Shown piece after piece: positions 12,340 through 24,561 of a DNA stretch of 64,000 nt; position 1 is the first letter of the stretch; each line of letters begins with the position of its first letter. Source of the DNA: Cymbidium sinense (lineage: Eukaryota; Streptophyta; Magnoliopsida; Asparagales; Orchidaceae). Made by a program: the position numbers and the translations under genes. Location of the stretch: contig CM038216.1 of NCBI GenBank assembly GCA_021442155.1, positions 90,445,666-90,509,665 on the forward strand, read 5' to 3'. Under the pieces are notes generated by a model that ran no database searches, was not told where the DNA came from, and saw only the letters and a list, made by a program, of their open reading frames with translations.

Positions 12340-12680
12340 AAAATAATTAAAACCTGCAAACTGAGCTAAACTGAGCCACACTTGGCTGAGCCTTAAACAA
12401 AATGAGCCTAAATAAATAAACTTAAATAAAGGCTGGCTAAACCTGGGCCCTGAGCCTAGGCCACAAGATCCTCAACCTGACCTTTGGGCTTGATCACTGA
12501 TCCTGGGCCCTAGGCTTAAAATCTCCTGAGCCATAGCCAAAGCCCTAAACTGGGCCCTAAACCCTTAACCAAAACCCTAAACTGACCTAAGCCCTAACCA
12601 CAGGCTCTATCCCACAGGCCTGCACTGGGCTTGGGCCAACCCAGGCCTGGGCACTACCCAGGCCACTTAAACCCTGAAAA
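12340..12680 (+). repeat. GC-rich variant telomere-like island
   Basis: Words such as CTGGGCCCTGAGCC, GGGCCCTAAAC and CCCAGGCC fill this stretch. Mixed units (CCCTGGG next to CCCTAAA) show the link to the heptamer. Confidence 0.75.
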
Positions 12681-14342
12681 AAACCACAACTAAATAAACT
12701 TGAGATAAAATAACTAAGAGGCTGACCTAAATAAGATAAAATAAATAAAATAAAATAAAACTTAAAATAAACATAGTCTAAACCTAAACCTAAATAAAAT
12801 ATAATAAAATGGAAATAAATAAATATATAATACTTAAACCTAAACTTAAACTACTAAAATAAAGAAAACCTAACAAACTAAATCTAAACCTAGGCTAAAT
12901 CTAAACCTAAACCTAAACTACATAAACCTAAATAAACCTAAACTGAGCTTAAACTAAATAAATAACAAAAAAATCTTACTTAAACCTAAATCTAAACTAA
13001 ACTAAATAAACTGACCTAAACCTAAAATAAACCTAAACCTAAACCTAAACTAAATAAATAAAATAAAAAATAAAAAAAAATAAAAAATAAACTTAAACCT
13101 AAATTTAAACCTAAAACCTAAACCTAAACCTAAATAAACCTTAACATAAATAAACCTAAATCTAATGCTAAAAACCTAAACCTAAAACCTAACCTAAACC
13201 TAAACTAAAATAAACAAATAAAATAAACCTAAATGAGTAAAACTAAACTAAAATAAAGCTAAACTAAAACCTAAAAGTTAAAATAAAACCTAAACCCTAA
13301 AAGAAACCTAAACCTAAAATAAAACCTAAATAAATAAGCTAAACCTAAACCTAAACTAAAATAAATAAAATAAAACTAAAAATAAAATATAAGTAAAATT
13401 AAAAAATTAAAATAAAACCTAAACCTAAACCTAAACCTAAATAAATAAAACTAAAAACTAAACCTAAACCAAAACCTAAACCTAAACCTAATCCTAGCTA
13501 AACCTAAACCTAAACTAGATGAACTAAAAAATAAATAAAATAAACCTAAACTAAATAAAACCTAAACCTGAACAAAATAAAAATAAATAAACTTAAACTA
13601 AACCTAAAAAGCAAAACCAAAACATAAAAAACCTAAACCTAAACCTAAACCTAAAAGTAAACCAAAACCTAAACCTAAATAAACCTAAAACCTAATCCTA
13701 AATAAACCTAAACCTGAAATAAATAAATGAAAATAAAGCCTAAACTAAATAAAATAAAAATAAACCTAAAACCTAAAGCCCTAAACCTATAATGCAAACA
13801 TACCCTAAACCTAAACTAAACTAAATAAATCAAAATAAATAAGCCTAAATAAAAAAAACCTAAGCTAAATAAATAAAAATAAACCTAAACTGAATAAAAA
13901 CCTAAATCAAAAAATGAAACCTAAACGTAAAATAAAAAATTAACTAAAACCTAAACCTAAACCTAAACCTAAGCCTAAATAATCTTAAACTAAAATAAAC
14001 TAAAATAAACTAAACTTAAAAATAAAACCTAAACCTAAACCTAAATAAATAAAAACTAAAAACTAAAACCTAAACTAAATAAACTAAATAAAATAAAACT
14101 AAACCTAAAATAAAAAAGCTAAATAAAAAAAAACTAAATAAAGTAAAAAATATTACCTAAACCTAAACCTAAAATAAAAATGAACCTAAACTAAACTAAA
14201 ATAAATAAATAAACCTAAACCTAAATAAACTAAAACTAAATAAACCTAAGCCTATACCTAAACCTAAAAATACATACATAAACCTAAACTAATAGTAAAA
14301 CCTAAACCTAAATAAACTAATAGCCAAAATAAACTAAATAAA

Positions 14343-15866
14343 GCATTTTTCCTCTGATTGGTGGATTGGTTGTAGCTCCTTGGTTTTTATTGATTTTCTA
14401 TTTTCTCCTTCGTGGTGATTTCTTGATCTATGGGGGTTGGAGGTGACTTTTCTTTACTTTGGCTATTTTCTCTCCTTCCTCATTTACTATTGGTGGTTGG
14501 GTGGTCCTCCTTGGTTGTTTGTCTGGCTGGGTGACTACCATTTCTTTTTTTTTCTTTTTTTTTGATGATCTCTAGGAGGGTTGTGGCTATGCATGCTGTT
14601 GTTGTTTTTCCACCTATTTTGGGCTCTATTTTGGGTTAGCCTTTTGTTTTGGCTGGTTGCCCCCTTCTGATATTGGATCCTTTACTACTATGGTTGGTTG
14701 TTGAGTGGTAGTTGTTGTTCTCTTCAGGATTTGATTAGCTTTGGTCTTTTCAATACTTTTTGGTTATTTCTCCTAGTTATTTTGAGGATTCTTATTGGTT
14801 GGTTATTTTCTCTTTTGATTGGCATGAGGATAGCTGCTTTATGGTTTTTTCTTTCCTAATTTGGTTATGGCTGGTTTTTTTGGTGGCTAATACCTGGTGG
14901 CTTTTTTTCACTACCTGTTGGATTGATGGCATCCCTTTTTTTTTTATTGGATTTCGATGTTTCTTGATGGTGGTTGTTGATCTCCCTTGCTTGGAGCTTT
15001 GATGTCTATTTCAATGATGGCTGTTGTTATTTTTTATTTTTTTAGTCTCTTTCTAGGCTATTATATTATCTATTGTTCTGCTTCTGAATTGGCTTGTCCC
15101 TTTGAATTCTTCCTTGCTGGTGGCTCTGTCACAAACCTTGATGTGTCTTTTTGTGGTGGGCTATTTGTGGTGTCTTATGGTTTTGGTTGGTTGTTTGGCT
15201 GTTGGCTGGCTACTGGCTAGCTTTTTCTTTATTTTCTAATGCAGTTTCTAAAATCCTTTGGGCTACTTACTTTTGATGTTCGTTTGTATCAAGTATGCTA
15301 GCTATGATGGCCTTGATGTTACCCATATCTTCTCTTTTGCTGGTAGCATTGCATATGAATGTAACCCTTCTTAGGAAGTTTGGATGCTCATATGCATTGT
15401 TGCTGGTTGAGATGATCTTAACTAAGCCTGGGCCTTTTCTTTCTCATCTCTCTCTAATTGATTTCTTTATCCTTATAATTGTTAGCTATGACTATTGCCT
15501 TTGTTGTGTTTTGCAGATTTCTTTTACAGGTTGGAACTTTTCAAATGGAATGAGCATTACTCAGTCAACTCAAGTGTTGTTGATGTGGATCTTGCTATCT
15601 TGCCTCCCAAAAAGGGATCATGAGCCACTGTTGATAAGTCTTTTGACTATATTTTTTCTTATATTGTATAAGTCTTAATCTGTCTCTTTTCCTCTTTTGC
15701 ATTTTTAGCTATTACTTTTTCTATTTGTTTTTCTATTATACATAGATGGGGGTATAGCTCTTTAAGTTCCTCGTAGCTCTAAGAGTAGTAGAACTTTGAG
15801 TTTTACCCCTATTAAGGAAATTGTATCCTTTTCTTTTATGGTAATAAAATTCTAAACTTTCTTTAA
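14343..15866 (+). mobile_element. 5'-truncated LINE 3' end (fragment 1)
   Basis: About 1.5 kb of T/G-rich sequence matching the 3' region of the LINE at 37950-40228. Shared words include AGCATTGCATATGAATGTAA versus AGCATTACATATGACTGTAA, and the terminal stretch GAGTAGTAGAACTTTGAG just before GGTAATAAAATTC. It ends in an AATAAA signal and an A-rich tail that runs into CCCTAAA. The 5' end joins the array abruptly, as in target-primed insertions that fail to copy the whole RNA. Open frames at 14760-15002, 14987-15220 and 15295-15678 are chance frames in A-poor sequence. Confidence 0.85.
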
Positions 15867-15967
15867 AATAAAAATAAAAAACCCTAAACCCTAAATCATA
15901 AACCCTAACCCCAACTAACCTCAACCCCAAAACCTAAACCATAAAACCTAAACATTAAACTACTAAT

Positions 15968-16050
15968 CCTGGTGGTAGAACTTTGAGCTTTACCCCTTAG
16001 GATTGTTCTTGTTTATGGTAATAAAATTCACCTTTCCTAAAATAAAAAAA
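15968..16050 (+). mobile_element. Very short LINE 3' end (fragment 2)
   Basis: About 80 bases that match only the last bases of the LINE: GGTAGAACTTTGAGCTTTAC, then ATGGTAATAAAATTC and an A-rich end. It lies about 100 bases after fragment 1, separated by telomere-like repeat. It is either an independent, extremely truncated insertion or a local duplication of the end of fragment 1. Its GAGCTTTACCCC is closer to the full LINE than to fragment 1 (GAGTTTTACCCC), which favours a separate insertion. Confidence 0.8.
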
Positions 16051-19000
16051 CCCTAACTAATCCATAAACCTAACCAAACCTCAACCCTAAACCTAAACCC
16101 TAAACCTTAAATTCCACCCAACCCACCCACCCTAAATAACCATAAAGTGACCCAACCCTGGTGACCCTAACCCAAAACCCTGAGCCACTGAGCCTAAACA
16201 CCATGAGCCAGGCCACAGGCCTGACCCCAAACTAAGGCCACAGACCCAGACTATAAAACTAAAGCCCCAGAACCCCAAAACCTGACCTAGGCCCACTTAG
16301 CCACTACCTACCACTGGCTGGGCTAGGCCCAGGCTAAACTCTAGCTGACCATAAGCACTAAACCACAAACTTAACCTAAATAAACCTAAATAATTAATAA
16401 AGCCAGATCCAAAGATAAAATGAGGCTAAACTAAACTTAAATCTAAACTTAAACTAAAATAAATGGGTAAACCTAAACTAAATTAAAAATAAAATAAATC
16501 TAAAAATAAAGCCTAAATAAAATAAAACTAAATATAAATGAAAATAAAATAAAACTAAAATAAATAAAATTAAAACTAAATAAAACCTAAAAAATAAGAT
16601 AAAATAATATGTGTACTAATCATAAATAAATTAAATAAACCTAAACCTGCTGACCACACACCCTGGGCCATAGCCACCAGGCCACCTTAAAACCCACTGA
16701 CCCAACCCAGATCCAGGCCCTAAAACCTGACCCTGGACCAAAACACAGGCTAAACCTACCAAAACCCAAACAAATCTAAACCCAAAAACATAAATCTAAA
16801 CCTAAACTTAAAAAAAACTAAAAATAAAATAAATAAATAAAACTTAAACCTAAAATAAAATAAAATAACTAAAATAAATAAAACTTAAATGAAACTTAAA
16901 CTGACCAGAGCTTAAAACCCTAAACTAAAACTAAAATAAATAAATAAATGAAAACTAAACTAAAAACAAAATAAATAAAACCAAAACTACTAAAATAAAA
17001 TAAACCTAAATTAATACCTAAACATAAAATAAAATAAAATCAACCTAAAATGATTAAAATAAAACTAAGTAAAATCTAAAAACTAATAAAAAAATAAAAT
17101 CTTAAAATAAATAAAAAATAAAACCTAAACCCTAAACTAAAAATAAAACCAAAACCTAAAATAAAATAAAAAATACCTAAACCTAAACTAAAATAAACTA
17201 CATTAAAATAAATAAAAACTAATCCTAAACCAAAAATAAACTAAACCTAAACCTAAACCTAAACTAAATAAAATAAAATAAACTAGAAATAAACCCAAAC
17301 CTAAACTAACACAAAATAAACCTAAAACTTAAACTTAAAACACAAACTTAAACCTAAAAGCCTAAAATTAAAATAATTAAAATTAAAAATTAAAAAATAG
17401 ATATATAAACTTAAACCTAAAACCTAAATTAAAAAAGCTAAACAAATTTAAATAAACATAAATTAATAAACTAAGCTAAATAAAAATAAAAAATTAACCT
17501 ATATAAACAAATAAAATAAACTTAAAATACTAAATAAACCTAAAACTATCAGTTTCTATAATTTTTTTTAGAAAAAACCCTAAACATTAAACCATAAACC
17601 TTAAACACTAAATCCTAAACCTTAGCCCTAAACTGAGCACTAAAATAACCACCTAAAATAAAACACCCATGAGGCCAAACTCTAAATCCTAAACCCTAAC
17701 CTTAAACTTAAACCTATCTGATGCTACTCTGACCTCAGACCTCAGGCCCAGAACCTGGCCACTGACCACGGACCTTTAACCCAAAACCTGGCATGACCTG
17801 GCTATCTGACCCAGGCCACTAGGCTGACACTAGGCCAGACCCCAGGCACCCAATATAAGGCCCAGCCAGGCTAAACCTGAGGCTTAACCTGACCATGGGC
17901 CTGGGCCACATAAACTCCAAAGGCCTCCACTGATGACCTGAGTCTGACCTGGGCCCTGGGCCATGAGCCTGACCCTGACTCTGGGCCCTGAGCTCTAGTG
18001 TGAGCCATGAGCCCTGGCTCTAAATGGGCCATGGGCCACAGGCCCCAAATCTAAAGACCGGACTGGGCCATGAGCCACTGATCACAGGCTGGACCATCCA
18101 CTGGACCATGACCCTGGGCCCCAGGCTTTAAACTGGGCTGGGCCTTATGAGCCCTGGGCCACAGGCCAGGCCCTGGGGTCTTAAACATAAACCAATTGGA
18201 TAAACAACATAAACCTGGTATAAGACCTAAAAATAAAACTAAACCTAAATAAAATAAAACCTAAACTAAACCTATTTAAACCTAAAAATAAAATCAAATA
18301 ATGTAAAGATAGATAAAATAAATTAAAACCTAAACTAAACTAAAATAAAATAAACCTAAGATAAAACTTAAATATAATAAAATATAAAACTAATAAAATA
18401 AAATAAACTTTTATTAAAAAAAATTAAATAAAGATAAACCTGACTAAAACTCTAGATAAATAAGATAAAATAACATAAACTAGGCTAAGATAAACAAAAT
18501 CTAAGGCCTTGACACCACCAGGTCTAAACTATACCTACACTATATCAATCCTGCAGGCTGCCTAAACAGGCCCTGGGCCCTGAGCCCCAGATCCAACTGC
18601 CTGACTGGCCAGGCCTGGGCCCCCAGGCCCCTGACCTGACCCGGCCCCATAGCTCTAAATCATAAACTACAATCTAACTTTACCTATCCTAAACCCTAAA
18701 CCCCAATCTCTAAGGCTAAAAAACTTTAAAACCAGACCCTAGGCACTTAAAATACCCACCTAAAACCATAAACCCTACTAAACTCTAAACCCACAAAACT
18801 AAAAAACTAAAATGTAAACTAAAACCTAAAATAAAATTACCTTAAGATAAAATAAATAAAAATAAAATAAACTAAATAAATAAAAACCTAAACCTAAAAT
18901 AAAAAAAAAATAAAAATAAAAACTAAAATAAATATATAAAACCTAAACTAATAAAAATAAAAAGGAATAAAAACAAAATAAAATAAAGTAAATGTAAAAT

Positions 19001-20145
19001 AAAATCAAAATAAACTTAAAATAAAATATAAAAATAAATAAACCTAAACCTAAAATAAAACTAAAACCAAAAAAATTAAAATTAAACCTAAAATAAAAAT
19101 AAAATAAACCAAAACTTAAACTAAATTAACTAAACTAAAATAAGTAAAATGTCAACCTAAACCTAAAATAAATTGAACTTAACCCTAAACTTAACAAAAT
19201 AAAATAAAATAAACTAAAAATAAACAAAAACCTAAACTAAAAAATAAAACCAAAAAATAAACCTGAAACTTAAAAATAAAATAATAAAATAGAAACCTAA
19301 TCCTAAACATAAAAATAAAAAATAAAACTTAAACCTAATAAATAAAATAAATATAAAGCTCAACTAAAAAAATAAACTTAAACATAAACCTAAACCTAAA
19401 AGATAAATGAAAATATAAACCTAAATAAAATAAATAAACCTAAAATATAAAATAAACTAAAATAAATAAAATATACTAAATACTAAATAAACCTAAACCT
19501 GGGTTTGTAATTTTTGGATAAAAAAACCTACCCTACCTAAGACCCTTAAACTAAGTGACCTAAACCCTAAATAAAATAAAGAAAACTTTAAAAAACTATG
19601 GCACTCTAAACCCTAAACTAACCCTAAAACCTTAACCAAACCCTAAAACCCTAACCCTACCCTCTTAACCCTAAGCTAGCCCTAAACAAGCACACCTATA
19701 ACCTAAAAACCCAAACCTCAAACCCAAATTGAGCCTAAACCTAAACAAGAACTAAACTTAAAAATAAACTAAAATAAAACCTAAACTAAATTAAATATAA
19801 AGTAAATAAATAAAACTAAAATAAATAAACTAAATAAACCTCAACCTGGTTTGCTTAATTATAAAAAAACTTTAAAAAAAATAAATTAAAATAAATATTA
19901 AACTAAATAAACCTATACTTCTTTACTTAATTATAAAAAAACCTTAAATCCTATATCTGACCCTAAACCCCTAAATCATTAAACCTAAACTGGACCCTAA
20001 ACCCTAAACGCATAAACCCTAAAACCCTAAACCCTTAACCCTAAAACGTACAAGCATAAACCCAAAAACACTAAATCCTAAACCCTTAACCCTAAACCCT
20101 AACACTAAACCTAAAACCCAATCCCTAAACCAAAATCTAAACCTT
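16051..20145 (+). repeat. Telomere-like array segment 3
   Basis: Mixed array: GC-rich islands (16125-16360, 16645-16760, 17625-18190, 18515-18665), AT-rich decayed repeat between them, landmarks at 17551, 19501, 19849 and 19918, and a near-canonical CCCTAAA block at 19970-20120 just before the next GRP fragment. The last two landmarks are a local duplication of about 70 bases. No gene is visible. Confidence 0.88.
17625..18190 (+). repeat. GC-rich variant telomere-like island
   Basis: Follows the landmark at 17551 and a short CCCTAAA stretch. It is dominated by GGCCACTGA, CTGGGCCATGAG and CCCTGGGCC words, i.e. the place a CCCTAAA block occupies in other units. It returns abruptly to AT-rich repeat at about 18185. 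Confidence 0.78.
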
Positions 20146-20600
20146 AAGAATGGGCATAACCTTGAGGAACATCAGTCAATGGGCTGTTCAGATCTAGCGG
20201 TGGAGTGGTTATCACTGATCTTTGGTGGGGATCGAGTCTTGGTGGACATGGATGTGGTGGTCAGAGCAATGGTGGTTTTGGAGGTGGGAGGAATGGCGGA
20301 GGTCGTAGCCTTGGTGGTGGCAGAGGAAGAAATCAAAGATATTATGGTGGATCCTGCTACTCGGGAAGCTGGGGTGGTTCCAATGTGAACTTTAGAATTT
20401 CAAGAAAAGCTCATCTGATCTGCTGCTTATGGAATTGTGTCTTTACAGTAGAGACAATTCTAGTTATCTATGGTTTTTCATTTGCTCTATGCGCACTCAT
20501 TTATTATCTATGTCGTCATTAGTGTCTTAAAAAACTTGGTGTGTTACTTAGTTGATAAAATCGAAAAGAAAAAATGTTGAATCTGAATTTCTTCTCTATA
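20146..20600 (+). pseudogene. GRP fragment copy 2, best-preserved glycine-rich frame
   Basis: Starts at the shared breakpoint AAGAATGGGCATAACCTTGA (end of the RRM, NG-NL). A one-base shift then leads into a clean glycine-rich frame: GGHGCGGQSNGGFGGGRNGG, then GRNQRYYGGSCYSGSWGGSN. This frame is open from 20205 to 20522 (105 codons), but its upstream part and the region after about 20395 are not GRP protein. The 3'UTR follows (CTTATGGAATTGTGTCTTTA to AAATGTTGAATCTGAATTT) and ends in an A run. The RRM needed for RNA binding is missing apart from its last few residues, so a functional product is unlikely. Confidence 0.87.
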
Positions 20601-22575
20601 AAAAAAACAAAAAACCCTAAACCTTAAACTAAAACCTGAATCGTGAACCTAAAACCTAAACGCTAAATCTTAAAATCCCTAAACCTTACACCCCAAACCC
20701 TAAACCATAAAACACAAAATCATAAACCCTAAATGCTAAAACCTAAACCCTAAACCCTAAACCTAAAACTCCTAAACCCCAAACCCACAAAGCAAAATCT
20801 AAACCATAAAATAAATGCTAAAACCTAAACCCTAAACCCAAAACACTAAATCTTAAATCCTAAATGATAAACTTTAAACCCCAAACCATAAACCCTAAAC
20901 CCTAAAAACCTAAAAACCTTAACCTAAACTTAAACCTAAACCTAAAAAAAAAAAATAAATAAAAACTAAACTAAAATAAAATAATAAAAAACCTAAACTA
21001 AACTAAAAATTAAAAAACCTAAATTACATAAAAATTAAACCTAAAATTAAAATAAAATAAACCTAAACTAAAGATAAATGAAACTAAATAAAATCTAAAT
21101 AAAAATGAAAATAAAATAAACCTACATAAAAAAAAATAAAATAAAATAAATATAAAAATAAAGGCTACTTGGTTTTTAATTTTAAAATAAAATGATAAAA
21201 AAAAAAAAAAACCAACCCTAAACCCTAAACTAACCCTACCTATACACTCCACACCTACCACAAAAACCCTACCACAGGCCACTGAGCCTACTAAACCCAA
21301 CCCTAAATCCTACATTAAAACCTAAACCCTAAAGACCTAAAACTTGCAACCCTAAACCCCAGACCCTACACTAACAGTGAGCCTTAAACACAAAACCAAA
21401 ATCTAAACCTAAACTAAATAAAACCTAAAATAAAATAAATCTATAAATAACCTAAACCTAAATAAAATAAAGAAAAAATAATAAAAACTAAACTAAAACC
21501 TAAATATAAATCTAAAATAAAATAATATAAAATTGAAAACTAAAATGAAAATAAATAAAAACCTAAACTAAGCTAAAAAAAATTAATCTTAAAAATAAAA
21601 ATCCTAACTAAAATAAAACCCAAACATAAATAAAAATAAAATAAGCTAAAATAAAATAAATTAAAAACCTAAAATAAATAAAATAAAATAAACCTAAACC
21701 TAAACTGAAATAAACTAAACTAAAATAAATAAAATCTAAACCTAAAATAAATGAAACATACCTAAACTAAATAAAATATAATAGACTAAAAATAAACCTA
21801 AACCTAACTAAAAAATAATTCCAAAAAATAAACCTAAAATAAAAACTAAAACTTTAACCTAAAAAAATGAAATAAAAACCTAAACCTAAAAAAGAAACTA
21901 AATAAATAAACTAAACTAAAATAAATAAACTAAACTAAGAAAAATAAAAATAAACCCAAGAATAAAATAAAATAAAATAAAAAACCTAAACTAAATAAAA
22001 ATTAAAACTAAACCAAAATAAAATAAAAACTAAACATAAAATAAAAAGAAAATAAACATAAAATAAACCTAAAATAAAATAAAATAAAAATTAGATAAAA
22101 ATGTAAACCAAAAAAAAATAAACCTAAAAATGAAACTTAAAAGATAAACCTAATCCTAAATAAAACAAATAAAATAAAATAAAATAAAAACCTAAACTAA
22201 AACCTAAACCTAAACTTAAACCAAAAGCTAAAAATAAAATAGAATAAAAAATATAAACTAAACTAAAATAAAATAAATAAAAAACCTAAACTAAACTAAA
22301 AAAAACTAACCTAAAAATAATTGAATAAATAAAATAAAAATTAAACCTAAATAAAAATAATAAAACTAATAAAAACCAAAATAAATAAAAAATAAACAAA
22401 ATAAACTAAAACTATTGGTTTTCTTAATTTTTTTTAAAAAAAATTCTAAACCCTAAACCTTAAGCCCTAAATCCTAAACCCTATACCATAAACCTAACCT
22501 AAAGTAACCAATTAAATTAAAAAAAATAATCCTAAACCCTAAAATCTAATAAACTTCAACCTAAACATAAACCAT
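20601..22575 (+). repeat. Telomere-like array segment 4
   Basis: Near-canonical CCCTAAA from 20610 to 20910, AT-rich decayed repeat to 21190, a short GC-enriched stretch (21200-21380), AT-rich repeat again, the landmark at 22411 and a short CCCTAAA block to 22500. The minus-strand open frame 21019-21300 crosses this boundary and is a chance frame. Confidence 0.9.
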
Positions 22576-23022
22576 AAGAATGGGCAGAACCTTGATGGCA
22601 GGAACATCACAGTCAACAAGGCTCAGTCCAGATACGGCGGTGGAGGCGACAGTGGAGGCGACGATTATCGTATTGGTGGTGTGGGATCTAGAGGAGCTAG
22701 TGGATATGGAGGTGGTGTCGGAGGAGTGGTGGGGGTGTAGGGAGAGATCAGGGATATGATGGTGGATCCTGCTACTCGAGAGGACAGAGTGGCTCTGATG
22801 GGAACTAGAGAAGTTGAAGAACGGCTGATTCGATCTGTTGCTTTTGGATCTGTGTCTTTACAGTAGAGACTACTCTAGTTATTTAGGCTTTTTGATTTGC
22901 TCAATGCGTGCACATTTTTAGTCTATGTCATCGCTTGTGTCTTGGAAAAATTTGTGTGTTACTTGGTTGATGAAATCATAAAGAAGAAATGTTGAATTTG
23001 ATTTTATTCTTTGTTAAAATAA
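22576..23022 (+). pseudogene. GRP fragment copy 3
   Basis: The clearest RRM end of all copies: from AAGAATGGGCAGAACCTTGA the frame reads NGQNLDGRNITVNKAQSRYG before the glycine-rich tail. These residues end the RRM of plant GRP7-like proteins, which bind RNA through RNP motifs lying further upstream and absent here. The tail decays through frameshifts (a short deletion near 22730 removes part of the Gly-rich region). The end reads SDGN followed by TAG where a Trp codon (TGG) survives in copy 4. The 3'UTR is complete to AAATGTTGAATTTGATTTTA. Confidence 0.9.
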
Positions 23023-23043
23023 TAATAATAATAATAATAATAA
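23016..23043 (+). repeat. (AAT)n microsatellite
   Basis: Eight or so AAT/ATA units at the A-rich end of GRP copy 3. Microsatellites often grow from the poly(A) tail of a retrocopy, which fits this position. Confidence 0.85.
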
Positions 23044-23081
23044 AATCTCTAAACCCTAAACCCTAAAAGCCCTAAACCCAA

Positions 23082-23325
23082 CTACTCGAGAGGTCGGGGT
23101 GGTTCTGATGGGAACTAGAGGAATTGAAGAATGGCCGATTCGATCCGCTGCTTATGGAACTATGTCTTTGCAGTTGAGATGGTTCTGGTTATCTAGGGTT
23201 TTTGGTTTTCTCTATGAGTGCTCATTTTTAATTTATGTCTTCACTTTTTTCTTAGAAAACTTGGTGTGTTACATGGTTGATGAAATCGAAAAGAAGAAAT
23301 GTTGAATATGATTTTGTTCTCTCTT
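23082..23325 (+). pseudogene. Partial GRP fragment copy 3b
   Basis: Begins in the middle of the coding end (CTACTCGAGAGGTCGGGGTG) and continues through SDGN-TAG and the whole 3'UTR to AAATGTTGAATATGATTTTG. Only about 55 bases of telomere repeat separate it from copy 3, so it is a local duplication whose left part was lost. The open frame 23099-23305 mixes coding end and UTR and is not a gene. Confidence 0.85.
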
Positions 23326-24561
23326 AAAAAAAACTCAAAACCCAAAATCTTAAATTAAAACTGGAACCCTAAACCCAAAATGTAAATGCTAAACCCTAAA
23401 CACTAAACCAAATCCCTAAACACTAAACCCTAAACCCTAAAACCTACAACCCTAAACCCTAAACCCTAAAAATTTAAAAACCTAAACCTAAAATAAATAA
23501 AACTTAAAAATAAAATAAATAATAAAACTTAAACCTAAATAAAATGAAATAAACACCTAAACTAAAACCTAAACCTAAACCTAAAAATAAAATAAAATAA
23601 ACTAATAATAATAAACTATAATAAAATAAATAAAACCCAAACTAAACTAAAAAAAATAAACCTGAGAATAAAAACCTAAATAAAATAAAAACTAAATGTA
23701 AAATAAAAATAAAGTAATATTAAAACCTAAACCTAAAAATAAACCTTAAAATAAAACCTAAATCTTAAACTAAATAAAAATAAAACCAAAATAAAAATAA
23801 AATAAATCATATAAAATAAACCTAAACCTAAACTAAAATACACTAAACTAAAATAAATAAAACCTAAACCTAAAGCTAAACTAAATAAAATAAAATAAAC
23901 TAAACTATAAATAAACCTAAACCTAAACTAATAAATAAAACCTAAAAATAATCCTAAAATAAAAACCTAAAACCAAAACCTAAAAACATAAAGTAAAAAC
24001 CTAAACTTAAACCTAAAAAAAAAACCTAAATCTAAATAGTAAAATAAAATTAAAACTCAAAAAAAAATTAAACCTAAACTAAAAAAAATAAACTAAATTA
24101 AAATCCAAACTAAAATAAATAAACTAAATTAAATGAAAATAAAAAATAAACCTAAATAAAAATAAAAAATAAAATGAAGTGAAATAAATAAAAAATAAAC
24201 TAAATAAAATAAATAAACCTAAACTACCAGCTTACATATTTATTTATTTTAAAAAAAAAACCATAAACCTTAAATCCTAAACATTAAACCCTAATGCCTC
24301 AACCTACAACCATAAATCCTAAACCTTAAACCCTAAAAAACCCTAAACCCTAAACCCTTAACCCTAACTCTAATCCTAAACTCTAAAGCATAAATCCTAA
24401 AACCCTAAACCTTAAATGCTTAACCATAAACCCTAAACCATAAACCCTAAACCCTAAACCCTAACCCTAAACCCCAAACCCTAAACTTAAACATAAAGTA
24501 ACTAAATAAAATAAAAAATAAACCAAAACCCTTATACCTAATAAACCTAAACATGAACCGT
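23326..24561 (+). repeat. Telomere-like array segment 5
   Basis: CCCTAAA block (23340-23470), AT-rich decayed repeat (23480-24225), landmark at 24231, then a well-kept CCCTAAA block (24260-24490) and a short AT-rich stretch up to the GRP breakpoint. This is one of the clearest complete units of the array. Confidence 0.9.

Larger units (their letters stand above)
9278..14342 (+). repeat. Telomere-like array segment 2, mostly AT-rich
   Basis: Five kilobases dominated by AAATAAA, AAACCTAAA and AAACTAAA words with few intact CCCTAAA heptamers. Runs of the hexamer AAACCT are common between 12880 and 14330. GC-rich islands lie at 10195-10500 and 12340-12680, and a landmark lies at 11204-11220, followed by a CCCTAAA-like block to 11350. 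No GRP copy is visible. The frame at 11739-11924 is an open frame through the repeat, not a gene. Confidence 0.88.
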
